Positions 1 to 8,941 of a stretch of 39,327 nucleotides of DNA are shown here, piece by piece; position 1 is the first letter of the stretch; the number at the start of each line of letters is the position of its first letter. The notes beneath the pieces were generated by a model. The model ran no database searches, was not told the DNA's origin, and was given only the letters and a program-made list of their open reading frames with translations. Source of the stretch: an uncultured Alphaproteobacteria bacterium. Lineage in GTDB: Bacteria; Pseudomonadota; Alphaproteobacteria; Rhizobiales; Aestuariivirgaceae. The stretch spans positions 1-39,327 of the forward strand of contig CALMWF010000023.1 in assembly GCA_937873445.1 (NCBI GenBank), read 5' to 3'. The translations under genes and the position numbers were made by a program.

Positions 1-1581
1 ACCATGCCGCAATGGGCGCAGGGCAAGGAGAACTTCAAGGACTACATCCTCGGCAAATATGACAACACGCCCAAGACGCCGGAATGGGCGGCCGAAATCT
101 GCGGTGTGTCGGCCGATGACATCCGGAAACTGGCCCAGATGTATGCCACCACCAAGCCGGCAGCGCTGAAGGCTTCGTGGGCGCCGGGCCGCAACGCCTA
201 TGGCGAGCAGTATAACCGCATGGCCGCCGCCCTGCAGGCCATGACCGGCAACATCGGCGTGCTTGGCGGCTGCGCTGAAGGCATCGGCAAGGGCTGGCAC
301 CCGGAAGCGGTGGCCTATCCCTACGATCAGAACGCCAATATCTGGTATGCCTCCATCAAGTCCGACCGCTGGGCCCATGTGGTGCTGAATTATCCCAATG
401 TCGGCCGCCACGAAATCGGCCTGTGGCCGCGCGGCGACAATCTGGACGGCGTGATCCCCAATATCCGGGGCATCTTCTGGCAGGGATCGGACTGGCTCAA
501 CCAGCTCACCAACATCAACAAGGAAATCGAGGCGATCCGCAAGCTCGAGGCCGAGGGCGATCAGGAAAGCCTGCTGGTGTGCATGGATTCCACCATCACC
601 CCGACTGGCATCTGGGCTGACTATCTGCTGCCCATCGCCACCCATTTCGAGCGCCACGACGTGGCTCTGCCCTGGTACAAGGGTCATTATTATATCCATC
701 GCCCGCGGGTCATTCAGCCCCTGGGCGAATCCAAGACCGACTTCCAGGTGTTCACCGAATTGGCCTGGCGCCTCGGCTTTGGCCCGCAATACAACCCCAA
801 GGCCAGCCGCGAGTATTTCCTCATCGATGATAACGTCGATGAGGCCTATCTGTCGGAATGGTGGAACAACCGCGTGGTGCCCCATCAGAATCCCGGCATC
901 AGCTGGGAGGAGTTCAAGAAGCGCGGCATCCACAAGTTCATCCTCGGCGAGCCCCATGTCGCCTTCCGTGAACAGGTGGAACAGGGCAGGCCCTTCGAAA
1001 CCCAGTCCGGCAAGATCGAAATCCTGTCGACCGAACTGGCCCAGATCACCGACTGGAAGAAGACCCGCTATGGCGAGGAAATTCCCTATATCCCGAAATG
1101 GGTGGAGCCGTGGGAGTCACTCAACGCCACCGACAAGCTGAAGAAGCATCCCTATCACCTCATCAGCCCGCATCCGCGCTGGCGCACCCACACCATTTTC
1201 AACAACATCGGCTGGCTCAGGGAAACCTTCACCCAGGAGGTCACCATCAACGCCTCCGACGCCGCCAGGCTGGGCATCCGCACCGGCGACACGGTGGAGC
1301 TGTTCAACGACCGTGGCCGCACCATCGTGCCGGCCTATGTGACCGAGCGCTGCATGCCCGGTGTGCTGGTGCTGCATGAAGGCGCCTGGATGGACATTGC
1401 CGAGGACGGCTCCGACCGCTCCGGCAACCCGGACTTCCTGACACTCGACAATCCGAGCCCGGCGGGCGCCTTTGCCTACAACACCGTGCTCTGCGACATC
1501 AAGAAAACCGATCTCGTCCATCGTCCGGTGTGGGATCAGTTGGCCACCGCCCGCAGCTTCATCTTCCGGCGCGACCAGTAA
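1..1581 (+). CDS. DMSO reductase family molybdopterin oxidoreductase, catalytic subunit (5' partial)
   Basis: The reading frame is open at the first base, so this is the C-terminal ~526 residues of a larger enzyme; the ATG at position 4 is internal. The family transfers oxygen atoms or electrons at a bis-MGD molybdenum cofactor. Visible are the middle molybdopterin domain (MTGNIGVLGG near residue 81) and the C-terminal MGD-binding beta-barrel (HPRWRTHT near 396, then VTINASDAARLGIRTGDTVELF). The N-terminal Tat signal, [4Fe-4S] site and Mo ligand lie outside the window, so the substrate cannot be assigned. A DmsB-like subunit and a TorD chaperone follow within 19 bases and by overlap, which favours a DmsA-like, probably exported reductase. 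No DmsC-type membrane anchor is present downstream. Confidence 0.88.
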   Translation, partial: TMPQWAQGKENFKDYILGKYDNTPKTPEWAAEICGVSADDIRKLAQMYATTKPAALKASWAPGRNAYGEQYNRMAAALQAMTGNIGVLGGCAEGIGKGWHPEAVAYPYDQNANIWYASIKSDRWAHVVLNYPNVGRHEIGLWPRGDNLDGVIPNIRGIFWQGSDWLNQLTNINKEIEAIRKLEAEGDQESLLVCMDSTITPTGIWADYLLPIATHFERHDVALPWYKGHYYIHRPRVIQPLGESKTDFQVFTELAWRLGFGPQYNPKASREYFLIDDNVDEAYLSEWWNNRVVPHQNPGISWEEFKKRGIHKFILGEPHVAFREQVEQGRPFETQSGKIEILSTELAQITDWKKTRYGEEIPYIPKWVEPWESLNATDKLKKHPYHLISPHPRWRTHTIFNNIGWLRETFTQEVTINASDAARLGIRTGDTVELFNDRGRTIVPAYVTERCMPGVLVLHEGAWMDIAEDGSDRSGNPDFLTLDNPSPAGAFAYNTVLCDIKKTDLVHRPVWDQLATARSFIFRRDQ

Positions 1582-1599
1582 GGACCGAGGGAAAGAACC

Positions 1600-2268
1600 A
1601 TGGCCCAGACCTACGATAAACAGAAGATCAAGGAAGCCGCCCAGAAGGTGAAGCAGACCGTCTATACGCCGGTCGTTCCCGATGTGCAGTGGGGCTTCAT
1701 CCACAACAATGTGGACTGCATTGGCTGCCGCGCCTGCGAAATCGCCTGCAAGGACAAGAACGGCCTGGCGCCCGGTCCGCGCTTCCGCCGCGTGCAGTAC
1801 ATTGAAGGCGGCACCTATCCGCAGGTGTATGCCTACAAGGTCAACATGTCGTGCAACCACTGCGCCGAGCCGGCCTGTCTGCCCACCTGCCCGACCGGCG
1901 CCATCTTCAAGCGCCAGAAGGACGGCATTGTCGACATCGACTCCACCCTGTGCATCGGCTGCCGCCGCTGCGAGGCCGCCTGTCCCTTCGGCGCCCCGCA
2001 GTATGACCCGGACGAGAACGTGGTCAAGAAGTGCAACATGTGCGTCGATGAAATGGATGCCGGCCGCAGGCCCTATTGCGTCATGGCCTGCATGATGCGC
2101 GTGCTCGACGTCGGCCCCATCGACAAATTGCGCGATGGCACCTATGAAACCAAGGCGCGCGGCCCCAACGATCAGGTGGTGAACCAGGTGCAGCATATGG
2201 CTGACCCGAACCTCACCAACCCGTCCATCGTCTTCGTGCCGCATTCCAAGGGGAGAGTGGACGGTTGA
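1600..2268 (+). CDS. DmsB-like 4Fe-4S ferredoxin subunit of the molybdoenzyme
   Basis: A 222-residue electron-transfer subunit that would carry electrons between the quinone pool or a redox partner and the molybdenum subunit. Four cysteine groups are visible: CIGCRACEIAC, CNHCAEPACLPTCP, CIGCRRCEAACP, and CNMC followed by YCVMAC. This is the four-[4Fe-4S] pattern of DmsB, NrfC and PhsB proteins, and the length fits that family. The start ATG lies 18 bases after the catalytic-subunit stop, with a GAGGGAAAG ribosome site just before it. There is no signal peptide, as expected if it is co-exported with a Tat-signal partner. The stop overlaps the start of the chaperone gene. Confidence 0.9.
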   Translation: MAQTYDKQKIKEAAQKVKQTVYTPVVPDVQWGFIHNNVDCIGCRACEIACKDKNGLAPGPRFRRVQYIEGGTYPQVYAYKVNMSCNHCAEPACLPTCPTGAIFKRQKDGIVDIDSTLCIGCRRCEAACPFGAPQYDPDENVVKKCNMCVDEMDAGRRPYCVMACMMRVLDVGPIDKLRDGTYETKARGPNDQVVNQVQHMADPNLTNPSIVFVPHSKGRVDG

Positions 2269-3020
2269 CGGATCAGGCCAGAACGCCAGACCAGCAGATT
2301 TCGGACGAGGCGGCGGAGACATCTCTCGCCGCCTCGGCTGATTTGGCCCTGCTGTGCCGCCTGCATGACCGCGAACCCACGCCGGACCTGCTGCTCCGGC
2401 TGAAGTCCACCCCGCCGGAACAGTGGTTTTGCCTCAATCTTGCGGGTGAGGACGCCAGGGCGGGCTTCCTGCTGATGACCGATTACTTTGCCACCGTGAC
2501 GCCCGACCAGGCGGCTGCCATGGCCGATGACCTTGCCGTCCACTACGCTGACCTCTACCTCACCTTCACCCAGCGCATAGCCCCCAATGAATCGCACTGG
2601 CTGACCGAAGATCACCTGGAGCGCCAGCAGCCCATGTTCGAAGTGCGCGAATGGTACGCCCATTACGGGCTGGAGGCGTCGGACTGGCGCAACCGCGCCG
2701 ATGACCACCTGGTCCATGAGATGGAATTTGTCGCCGCCCTGCTGCGGCACAACACCCTGGCGGCCCTGGTGGATGCCGGAAAATTCATGGACCGCCACCT
2801 GCTGGTCTGGTCGAAGATGTTTCTGGGCGGCATGGCGAATAAGTCGGAAAGTCCGTTTTATGCCGCGCTGGCGCTGCTCACCGAGGCCACCCTTCAGGCC
2901 ACGCGTGAGTTTATTGCCGCCGCCACCGGTGCCCCGCGTGAAACCTTCGTGCCGAAGCTGTCAACGCAGGCCCAGGACGACACGGCCCCCTATGTGCCGG
3001 GAACGGCTCCGGGCTGGTGA
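2265..3020 (+). CDS. TorD/DmsD family molybdoenzyme maturation chaperone
   Basis: A 251-residue, mostly helical cytoplasmic protein of the TorD/DmsD family. These proteins hold the apo-catalytic subunit for cofactor insertion and proofread its Tat signal. The family core is seen around residues 85-150: an HYADLYLTF-type helix, then the APNESHW segment, then DDHLVHEMEFVA. The ~35-residue N-terminal extension is low in recognisable motifs. The start is a TTG at 2265 overlapping the DmsB-like stop (TTGA), with GGGGAG nine bases upstream; a rarer start plus overlap implies translational coupling. Its position directly after the enzyme subunits indicates a dedicated chaperone for this enzyme. Confidence 0.86.
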   Translation: MTDQARTPDQQISDEAAETSLAASADLALLCRLHDREPTPDLLLRLKSTPPEQWFCLNLAGEDARAGFLLMTDYFATVTPDQAAAMADDLAVHYADLYLTFTQRIAPNESHWLTEDHLERQQPMFEVREWYAHYGLEASDWRNRADDHLVHEMEFVAALLRHNTLAALVDAGKFMDRHLLVWSKMFLGGMANKSESPFYAALALLTEATLQATREFIAAATGAPRETFVPKLSTQAQDDTAPYVPGTAPGW

Positions 3021-3139
3021 GGCGGGACAGCTAGGACTATGCTGTTTCCAATTCCCTTCCCATGGTGCGCAGCGGGGTTGGTTCCGGCCCGCTTCCATGG
3101 GATGATGGCATCCGCGTTCAAGAGGCCCGTGATTTCATC

Positions 3140-3607
3140 ATGACCCCTCCCTCCTGGCTTGCCAGGTTCATGGATTGGCTTGCCGCCCGGCCCACCGGCC
3201 AGGCAGTGGCCGTGTGCTTTCCCTCCTACCGGCCTGACCTGGTCACCGACCTGGCCATGGCCACGGGGCTGAAGCTGCTGGACTTCCGGCAGTCGGTGAT
3301 GCGGCCCATGGGCTGGAACGCCGGACAGCTGCCGCTTTCCAGCCTCAATGAAACGGTGAACGCCATCCATGCCGCAGGGCAAGGCGTGGTGCTGCACAAT
3401 GCCGAAGCGCTGCTGGCCGTGAATGATGCAGGCAGCCGCCGCCGCTGGCTGGCCGAGGCCATGGATCACGCCTGGCCGCAGCGCCTCATCCTGCCCATGG
3501 CACTCTTTGGCCATGAACTGCCGGACAAGCCTGCCGCAATCCACACACTGGCCGCCGCCGAATTGCCGGCCGAGTCGCTGCTCACGCGGCTGGGGAGCCT
3601 GTCATGA
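3140..3607 (+). CDS. Unrecognised 155-residue protein between the chaperone and sensor kinase genes
   Basis: I do not recognise this protein. The chosen ATG (3140) gives 155 residues; an in-frame ATG at 3062 would add 26, but neither has a strong ribosome site (AGAGG lies about 14 bases before 3140). It has no signal peptide, membrane segment or cysteine cluster. Alternating hydrophobic strands and helices (AVAVCFPSY, GVVLHNAEALLAV, RLILPMALFG) suggest an alpha/beta fold. The layout weakly recalls a P-loop ATPase fold that has lost its Walker A motif. The TGA stop overlaps the kinase ATG (ATGA), so it is translationally coupled to the sensor and may act in the signalling or maturation of the reductase. 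That role is inference only. Confidence 0.7.
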   Translation: MTPPSWLARFMDWLAARPTGQAVAVCFPSYRPDLVTDLAMATGLKLLDFRQSVMRPMGWNAGQLPLSSLNETVNAIHAAGQGVVLHNAEALLAVNDAGSRRRWLAEAMDHAWPQRLILPMALFGHELPDKPAAIHTLAAAELPAESLLTRLGSLS

Positions 3608-5493
3608 GCGGGATCAGCGACTTTCTCCGCGCCTGGTCCGGCTCAAAACTGGGCCGCCGCTTCATCCTCGGCCTGTTCACGGCGCTCACCCTCACGTCAC
3701 TCGTCTTTCTCGCCGTCTTCGTGACGGCCTATCGCGCCAGGCTCATCGCCGAACACGCCCGCGCCTCGTCCCAGGTCAACAGCCTGCTGGAAGCGTCGCT
3801 GAAGAACGCCATGCTGAAGCGCGACCTCGACGGCCTGCGCGCCATCATCCACGAGTTGGGCACCCAGCACGAAATCGTCTCGGTGATGATCGTCAACCCG
3901 GACGGCGAGGTACGCTTTTCCACCGCGCCCGAGCGGGTGGGCGGGCAGTTCAGCGCGGTCACCACCGAACCCACGGAGATCCTGAAGCCCTCGGCCAAAT
4001 TCACCACCACGGCCAGCGGGGTTGAGGTGCTGCGCACCATCAACCCCGTCCATAATGAGGAGCGCTGCGGCGGCTGCCACGGCCCGGCGGTCAGCCACCC
4101 CATCAACGGCGTGCTGGTGGTGGACTATGCCGCCCATCAGATTCGCGAGGATGCGCGCAACGGCACCCTTGCCATGGCCCTTTCCGGCGCGGCGGTGCTG
4201 CTGGCCGCCCTTCTGTCGCTCGCCGCCCTGCTCTACCGCTATATTCTGAAACCGGTGAATGCCCTGGCCGGCGCCACGGCGCGCTTTGCCGAGGGCGATT
4301 TTACCTCGCGCGTGGAAACCGTCAGCAAGGATGATGAGCTGGCGGTTCTGGCCGGCCGCTTCAACCTCATGGCCGACCGCATCGGCCAGATGTTTGGCAC
4401 CTTGAAGGGCAGCGAGAATTTCCTGCAGACCGTCATCGATTCCGTGCCCGACGGGGTGCGCGTCATCGCCGATGACTACACCATTCTCAAAGTCAACCAA
4501 GCCTATTGCCGCCAGCTGGGCATCACGCCCGCCGAGGCCATCGGTCAGAAGTGCCACGTTTCCAGCCACCGCCTGGCGGAGCCCTGTTCACCCACCATCG
4601 TCACCTGCCCGCTGGTTGAACTGGCCCGCACCAGCGCCGGCCCCCTCAAGTGCCGCCACCGCCACATCCAGAAGAATGGCGAGGAGCTGTTTGTCGAGGT
4701 CATTGCCGCCCGGGCCGAAATCGTGCTGGACGGGGTGAAGCGCAGCTGCGTCATCGAGTCGATCCGCGATCTGGCCGATCAGGCCTCCATTTCCCATGAG
4801 CAGCGCCTGTCGGAAATTGGCATGCTGGCTACCGGTATCGCCCACGAGATCCACAATCCCCTGTCGTCCATCCACCTGGCGCTGCGGGCCATGCAGGAGG
4901 AGATTACCAAGGCTGCGCCCGGCGCATCGGTGCAGCAGTACCTGGACATTGCCGACCGCGAGATCGACCGCTGCATTGACGTGACCAAACGGCTGCTGCG
5001 CATCAGCGAGCCGGCCTCCCCCGATCTCATGCTCACCGATGTCCGCCACATGCTTGACGATGTGGCCACGCTTCTGGCCTATCAGGCCGAGCAGGCCAAG
5101 GTCACCATTGTCCGGCAATATGACGGATTTCCACGCATTTTGGCCAGCGAAAGCGATCTCGGCATCGTCATTCTGAACCTTTGCCAGAATGCCATTCACG
5201 CCATGCCGGAAGGCGGCACCCTGACCATCACCGCCCGGGAGGAACACGGCCTGGTAAAAACAAGCTTCGCTGACACCGGTGTGGGCATAGCCCCGGAAAA
5301 CCTGCAGCGCATTTTCTGGCCCTTCTGGTCAAAACGGGCCGACGGCAGCATCGGCACGGGCCTCGGCCTGTCTATTTGTCGGGCTACCGTTGAACGCCTT
5401 GGTGGTAGTATCAGCGTTGAAAGTACACCCGGCAGGGGCACCACCTTCCATGTGGTGATCCCCAGTGCCGATTCTGTGGTTAAGGAAGAATGA
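3604..5493 (+). CDS. Membrane sensor histidine kinase with c-type haem motif, HAMP and PAS
   Basis: A 629-residue kinase. An N-terminal TM helix (about 20-42), a periplasmic sensor region and a second TM (about 184-210) flank a CGGCH motif at residues 155-159, a classic CXXCH covalent haem c site. A HAMP domain follows (about 211-265). The PAS domain (about 275-395) holds a dense Cys/His set (KCHVSSH, EPCSP, VTCP, KCRHRH) that could bind an Fe-S cluster or metal. HisKA carries H414 in the AHEIHNPLSS box, and HATPase_c shows NLCQNAIHAMP, DTGVGIAPE and GTGLGLSICR. It overlaps the next gene, its likely partner regulator. Inference: it reads periplasmic redox state or electron flow linked to the adjacent reductase. 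Confidence 0.9.
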   Translation: MSGISDFLRAWSGSKLGRRFILGLFTALTLTSLVFLAVFVTAYRARLIAEHARASSQVNSLLEASLKNAMLKRDLDGLRAIIHELGTQHEIVSVMIVNPDGEVRFSTAPERVGGQFSAVTTEPTEILKPSAKFTTTASGVEVLRTINPVHNEERCGGCHGPAVSHPINGVLVVDYAAHQIREDARNGTLAMALSGAAVLLAALLSLAALLYRYILKPVNALAGATARFAEGDFTSRVETVSKDDELAVLAGRFNLMADRIGQMFGTLKGSENFLQTVIDSVPDGVRVIADDYTILKVNQAYCRQLGITPAEAIGQKCHVSSHRLAEPCSPTIVTCPLVELARTSAGPLKCRHRHIQKNGEELFVEVIAARAEIVLDGVKRSCVIESIRDLADQASISHEQRLSEIGMLATGIAHEIHNPLSSIHLALRAMQEEITKAAPGASVQQYLDIADREIDRCIDVTKRLLRISEPASPDLMLTDVRHMLDDVATLLAYQAEQAKVTIVRQYDGFPRILASESDLGIVILNLCQNAIHAMPEGGTLTITAREEHGLVKTSFADTGVGIAPENLQRIFWPFWSKRADGSIGTGLGLSICRATVERLGGSISVESTPGRGTTFHVVIPSADSVVKEE

Positions 5494-6845
5494 CGGCCGC
5501 CCCCGCCAGAACCATACTTGTGATCGAAGACGACACCACCCTGAATCGCCTTCTGGTGGGGCAACTGAAACGTCTGGGCTTTGAGGCTGTCGGCGTGCGC
5601 AGCATGGCCGAGGCGGAAACCTCCTTCCCCAACGAGGAGCCGCTGCTCATCCTGCTCGACCACCGCCTGCCGGATTCGAGCGGCATGGACGCGGTGGAGC
5701 GGCTTTCCGAAAATTGCCCGGTCATCATCCTCACCGCCTATGGCTCGATTGATCAGGCCGTGCAGGCAGTTCAGGCCGGTGCGTCCGACTATCTCATCAA
5801 GCCGGTCTCGCCCTCGCGCCTTGAACTGGCGGTGAAGCGCGCCATCGAAACCGCCACCATGCGGCGCAAGATCGAATTGCTGGAAACCCAGGTGAAGGGA
5901 AAATCCGGCCCGCGCATGGTGGGCCAGAGCCAGGCCTTCCTGAAAATCCGGGAACTGGTCTCGCTCGTTGCCAAGGCCGATACCACCGTTCTCATTGAAG
6001 GCGAAAGCGGCGTGGGCAAGGAACTGGTGGCCCAGAGCATTCACGCCGAAAGCGAGCGCGGCGCCAGCCAGCTCTTCACCATTGATTGCGCCACCCTTCA
6101 GGAAAATCTGCTCGAAAGCGAATTGTTCGGCCATGAGCGCGGCGCCTTCACCGGCGCGGACCGCAAGAAGGAAGGCCTGATTGAAGTCGCCGACGGCGGC
6201 ACCGTGTTTCTTGATGAAATCGGCGAGATCAGCCCCTCCATTCAGGCCAAGCTGCTGCGCGTTCTCGAAACCGGGCGCTTCCGCCGTCTTGGCGGCACGC
6301 GCGACCTGTCTGCCAATGTGCGCTTCATCGCCGCCACCAACCGCGACCTTGCCGATCTGGTCAAGGAGGGCAAATTCCGCGGCGATCTCTACTATCGCCT
6401 GTCGGCCTTCGTCATCAAGGTGCCGAGCCTGCGCGAGCGGCGCGGCGACATCCTGCTCATCGCCCATACCTTCCTTGAAGGCCGCGCCTTCATGCGCAAT
6501 CTGAAAAAGCAGTTTCATCCCTCAGCGGAACAGGCCCTTCTGGCCTATGACTGGCCCGGCAACATCCGCGAACTGCGCAATGTGGTGGAGCGCGGCCTGC
6601 TCATGTCGGGTGGCGCCATCATGATCCAGCCGCATCACCTGTCCCTGCCGGAAACCCAGGGGTCAAGCCGCGGCGTCTTCGACCTGCGCTTCGACCATGA
6701 GCCGACGCTGGATGAGCTGCGCGCCACCTATCTTAAGCGCATGCTGGAAATCCACGGCGGCAACAAGGCCAAGGCGGCCAAGGCCATGGGCATTTCCGAG
6801 CGCAACATCTATCGCCTCACCAATCCCGAAAAGACTGACAAATAA
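5490..6845 (+). CDS. NtrC-family sigma-54-dependent response regulator
   Basis: A 451-residue activator with three domains. The receiver (1-120) has predicted phospho-acceptor D57 in [11 protein letters not shown]. The AAA+ domain (about 140-370) has Walker A GESGVGKE at 171-178, the sigma-54 contact loop GAFTGA at 218-223 and Walker [13 protein letters not shown] Fis-type helix-turn-helix closes the protein (about 420-447, [21 protein letters not shown]). The ATG overlaps the kinase stop (ATGA), so the two form a two-component pair, and its targets would be sigma-54 promoters. I found no convincing -24/-12 element inside the window. The promoter of the molybdoenzyme operon, its most likely target, lies upstream of the window. 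Confidence 0.93.
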   Translation: MTAAPARTILVIEDDTTLNRLLVGQLKRLGFEAVGVRSMAEAETSFPNEEPLLILLDHRLPDSSGMDAVERLSENCPVIILTAYGSIDQAVQAVQAGASDYLIKPVSPSRLELAVKRAIETATMRRKIELLETQVKGKSGPRMVGQSQAFLKIRELVSLVAKADTTVLIEGESGVGKELVAQSIHAESERGASQLFTIDCATLQENLLESELFGHERGAFTGADRKKEGLIEVADGGTVFLDEIGEISPSIQAKLLRVLETGRFRRLGGTRDLSANVRFIAATNRDLADLVKEGKFRGDLYYRLSAFVIKVPSLRERRGDILLIAHTFLEGRAFMRNLKKQFHPSAEQALLAYDWPGNIRELRNVVERGLLMSGGAIMIQPHHLSLPETQGSSRGVFDLRFDHEPTLDELRATYLKRMLEIHGGNKAKAAKAMGISERNIYRLTNPEKTDK

Positions 6846-6851
6846 CCGGCG

Positions 6852-8147
6852 TCAGTTCTTCATCTGCAGCAGGTCAAGCCGCAGCTGGGCCGCCCGGCGG
6901 TGACCCTCCATGCCCTCGGTGGCGCTCTGGCGCGCCGCCGGCGGAGCCACAGCCCGAACCCCTGCCGGTTCCAGCCACTGGTGGGTGCACACCTTGACAT
7001 AGGAGCCAACCCACAGGCCCCCCGTGTAGCGGCCCGCCGCCATGGTGGGCAGCGTGTGGTTGGTGCCGCAGCACTTGTCGGAATAGACCACGCTGGCCAG
7101 CGGGCCGATGAACAGCGAGCCGTAATTGCTGAGCCTGCCTGCCGTGGCGTGCGGCTCGCGCGTGTGCACCTGCAGGTGCTCGGCGGCAATGAAATCCGAA
7201 TAGTCCAGCATTGCCTGCTCATCGCTGGCTATGGCCACCTGGCCATAGTCGCGCCAGGCCTGGCCCGCCACATCGGCGGTTGAAAGCGTGGCCAGTTGCC
7301 GGCCGATTTCCACCACCACGGCGCGCGCCAGTTCGGCACTGGTGGTGATGAGGCCGACCCTGGTGCGCACGTCATGTTCCGCCTGGGCCAGAAGATCGGT
7401 GGCAATCATGGCGGCATCGCCCGTGTCATCGGCGAGCGTGAAGATTTCCGAGGGACCCGCCAGCTGGTCAATGCCCACCTGACCGAAGACCTGGCGCTTG
7501 GCCTCATTCACAAAGGCATTGCCCGGCCCCACCACCTTGTCCACCGCCGGAATGGTCTCGGTGCCATGGGCCATGGCGGCAATGGCCTGTGCGCCCCCAA
7601 CCCGGAAGATGCGGTCGGCACCCGACATGTGGCAGCCGGCAATCATGGCGGCATGGGCGCCGGGCGGCAGGCAGGCAATGACCTCGGCACAGCCCGCCAC
7701 CTTGGCCGGCACCAGGGTCATCACCGGAGCGGAAAGAATGGGGTAGCGCCCGCCCGGCACATAGCAGCCCACCCGCGCAATGGGGATGACGCGGTGGCCG
7801 AGGTGGAGGCCCGGCAGGGTTTCCACCTCCAGCGGCAGCATGGTGGCCAACTGGGCCTCGGCAAAGGCCCGCACCTGGGCAATGGCAAATTCCGTGTCGG
7901 CCCGGGTCTGCGGGTCCAGCGCTGCCACCGCCGCGTTGCGCTCCGCCATGGAGACTTCCAGTTGCTCCGGCACCATCCTGTCAAAGGCCTGCGAATAATC
8001 GGCCAGCGCGGCGTCGCCACGTGCCCTGACCTGGGCAATGATTTCTTTCACCGTGCCCTCGATGGCCGAGGCATCGCCCTCGGCCGAGCGGCTGGGCGCC
8101 TTGAGCAGGCGGATGCGATCGGCAAATCCGGCAGGCAGCGATGACAT
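6852..8147 (-). CDS. Histidinol dehydrogenase family NAD-dependent dehydrogenase (catabolic HisD/HpsN-like)
   Basis: A 431-residue zinc- and NAD-dependent alcohol dehydrogenase of the HisD family. The family's zinc ligands and catalytic pair are seen: Gln and His in LLAQAEHDVR, Glu-His in AAEHLQVH, Asp in YSDKCCGTNHTLPT, and a C-terminal His in EGMEGHRRA. The start at 8147 follows GGGGAG by seven bases; 16 extra in-frame upstream codons lack support. No other his gene is near. It is divergent from an XRE-cupin regulator and close to an ABC importer, the usual context of catabolic paralogues such as sulfopropanediol dehydrogenase HpsN. True biosynthetic HisD cannot be excluded. The stop lies six bases from the convergent response regulator stop. 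Confidence 0.85.
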   Translation of the reverse strand: MSSLPAGFADRIRLLKAPSRSAEGDASAIEGTVKEIIAQVRARGDAALADYSQAFDRMVPEQLEVSMAERNAAVAALDPQTRADTEFAIAQVRAFAEAQLATMLPLEVETLPGLHLGHRVIPIARVGCYVPGGRYPILSAPVMTLVPAKVAGCAEVIACLPPGAHAAMIAGCHMSGADRIFRVGGAQAIAAMAHGTETIPAVDKVVGPGNAFVNEAKRQVFGQVGIDQLAGPSEIFTLADDTGDAAMIATDLLAQAEHDVRTRVGLITTSAELARAVVVEIGRQLATLSTADVAGQAWRDYGQVAIASDEQAMLDYSDFIAAEHLQVHTREPHATAGRLSNYGSLFIGPLASVVYSDKCCGTNHTLPTMAAGRYTGGLWVGSYVKVCTHQWLEPAGVRAVAPPAARQSATEGMEGHRRAAQLRLDLLQMKN

Positions 8148-8171
8148 GACATTCTCCCCTTTTTTCGAATC

Positions 8172-8267
8172 TTCTGTCCTGCCGCGCAGCGCCACAAGCG
8201 CCCGTCAGGGCTTGTTTAGTATTTTTAACACTCCTATTCTGCCCCGGTTGCAGAAGGAGACAGGCCC
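8172..8267. promoter_or_regulatory. Divergent promoter/operator region between the HisD-like and XRE-cupin genes
   Basis: A short divergent control region. Its central A/T-rich stretch, TTTAGTATTTTTAACACTCC near 8215-8234, is an imperfect inverted repeat that stands out from the GC-rich surroundings. It is a candidate binding site for the XRE-cupin regulator encoded next to it. AGAAGGAGA precedes the XRE start. Confidence 0.35.
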
Positions 8268-8816
8268 ATGCCCAAGATTGGCGACAAGCTCAGGGAATTG
8301 CGGCGACGGCGCGATCTCTCAGGCCGCGAACTGGCGCTCCGTTCCGGCATTTCCCACGCCGCCATTTCCCTGATCGAGCGTGATCACATGTCGCCCTCCA
8401 TCGACACGCTGACGGCCATTCTGGACGCCCTCGGCACCACGCTCACCGGCTTCTTCATGGATCTGCCCTCGCGCCTGCCCTACACACCCTTCTATGGCGC
8501 GTCAGAACTGGTGGAAATTGGCAAACCACAAGCCATTTCCTACCGCATGATCGGCATGAACCACCCCAACCGCCAGCTTCTCATGCTCCATGAAACCTAC
8601 ACCGAAGGCGCCGACACAGGCCTTGCCTTCACCCACACCGCCCAGGAGGCAGGCATGGTCACGCGCGGCGCCATTGAACTGACGGTGGGCAGTGAATGCC
8701 GCGTGCTGCACAGCGGCGACGGCTATTATTTCGACAGCCGCCTGCCCCACCGCTTTCGCAATGTGGCCCCCGGCAAGAGCGAAATTCTCTCCGCCATCAC
8801 ACCGCCCACCTATTGA
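8268..8816 (+). CDS. XRE family transcriptional regulator with C-terminal cupin domain
   Basis: A 182-residue regulator. Residues 5-62 form a lambda-Cro-type helix-turn-helix (LRELRRRRDLSGRELALRSGISHAAISLIERD). Residues about 105-178 form a small cupin barrel (GMVTRGAIELTVGSECRVLHSGDGYYFDSRLPHRFRN), the ligand-sensing module of PuuR-type repressors. A strong ribosome site (AGAAGGAGA) sits ten bases before the ATG. Proteins of this architecture commonly control amine, amino-acid or sulfonate catabolism genes beside them. Here the divergent HisD-like dehydrogenase and the downstream ABC importer are the likely targets. The effector is unknown. Confidence 0.9.
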   Translation: MPKIGDKLRELRRRRDLSGRELALRSGISHAAISLIERDHMSPSIDTLTAILDALGTTLTGFFMDLPSRLPYTPFYGASELVEIGKPQAISYRMIGMNHPNRQLLMLHETYTEGADTGLAFTHTAQEAGMVTRGAIELTVGSECRVLHSGDGYYFDSRLPHRFRNVAPGKSEILSAITPPTY

Positions 8817-8848
8817 GGCGGCTCTCGCTGTTGATTATTCTGTCCAGG

Positions 8849-8881
8849 TCGTAACTGACCCCATGCATTGGCTCGTAACTG
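8849..8881. repeat. Direct repeat TCGTAACTG x2 upstream of the ABC importer operon
   Basis: Two identical 9-base copies (8849-8857 and 8873-8881) start 24 bases apart in the gap before the binding-protein gene. The first also sits in a small inverted element, GGTC-N6-GACC. This is a candidate regulator site for the transporter promoter; nothing else in the gap suggests a gene. Confidence 0.3.
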
Positions 8882-8941
8882 TGCTTGGCTGGGGCTTAAA
8901 AATTCCCCCAATCTAGCTGAACCATAACAGGAGGACGTCCC

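Noticed and set aside
1117-2322. Long open frame (about 400 codons) on the - strand across the molybdoenzyme genes
   Set aside because: It is a mirror of well-supported genes in GC-rich DNA, has no family motifs, and its composition is Gly/His/Val-rich as expected of a shadow.
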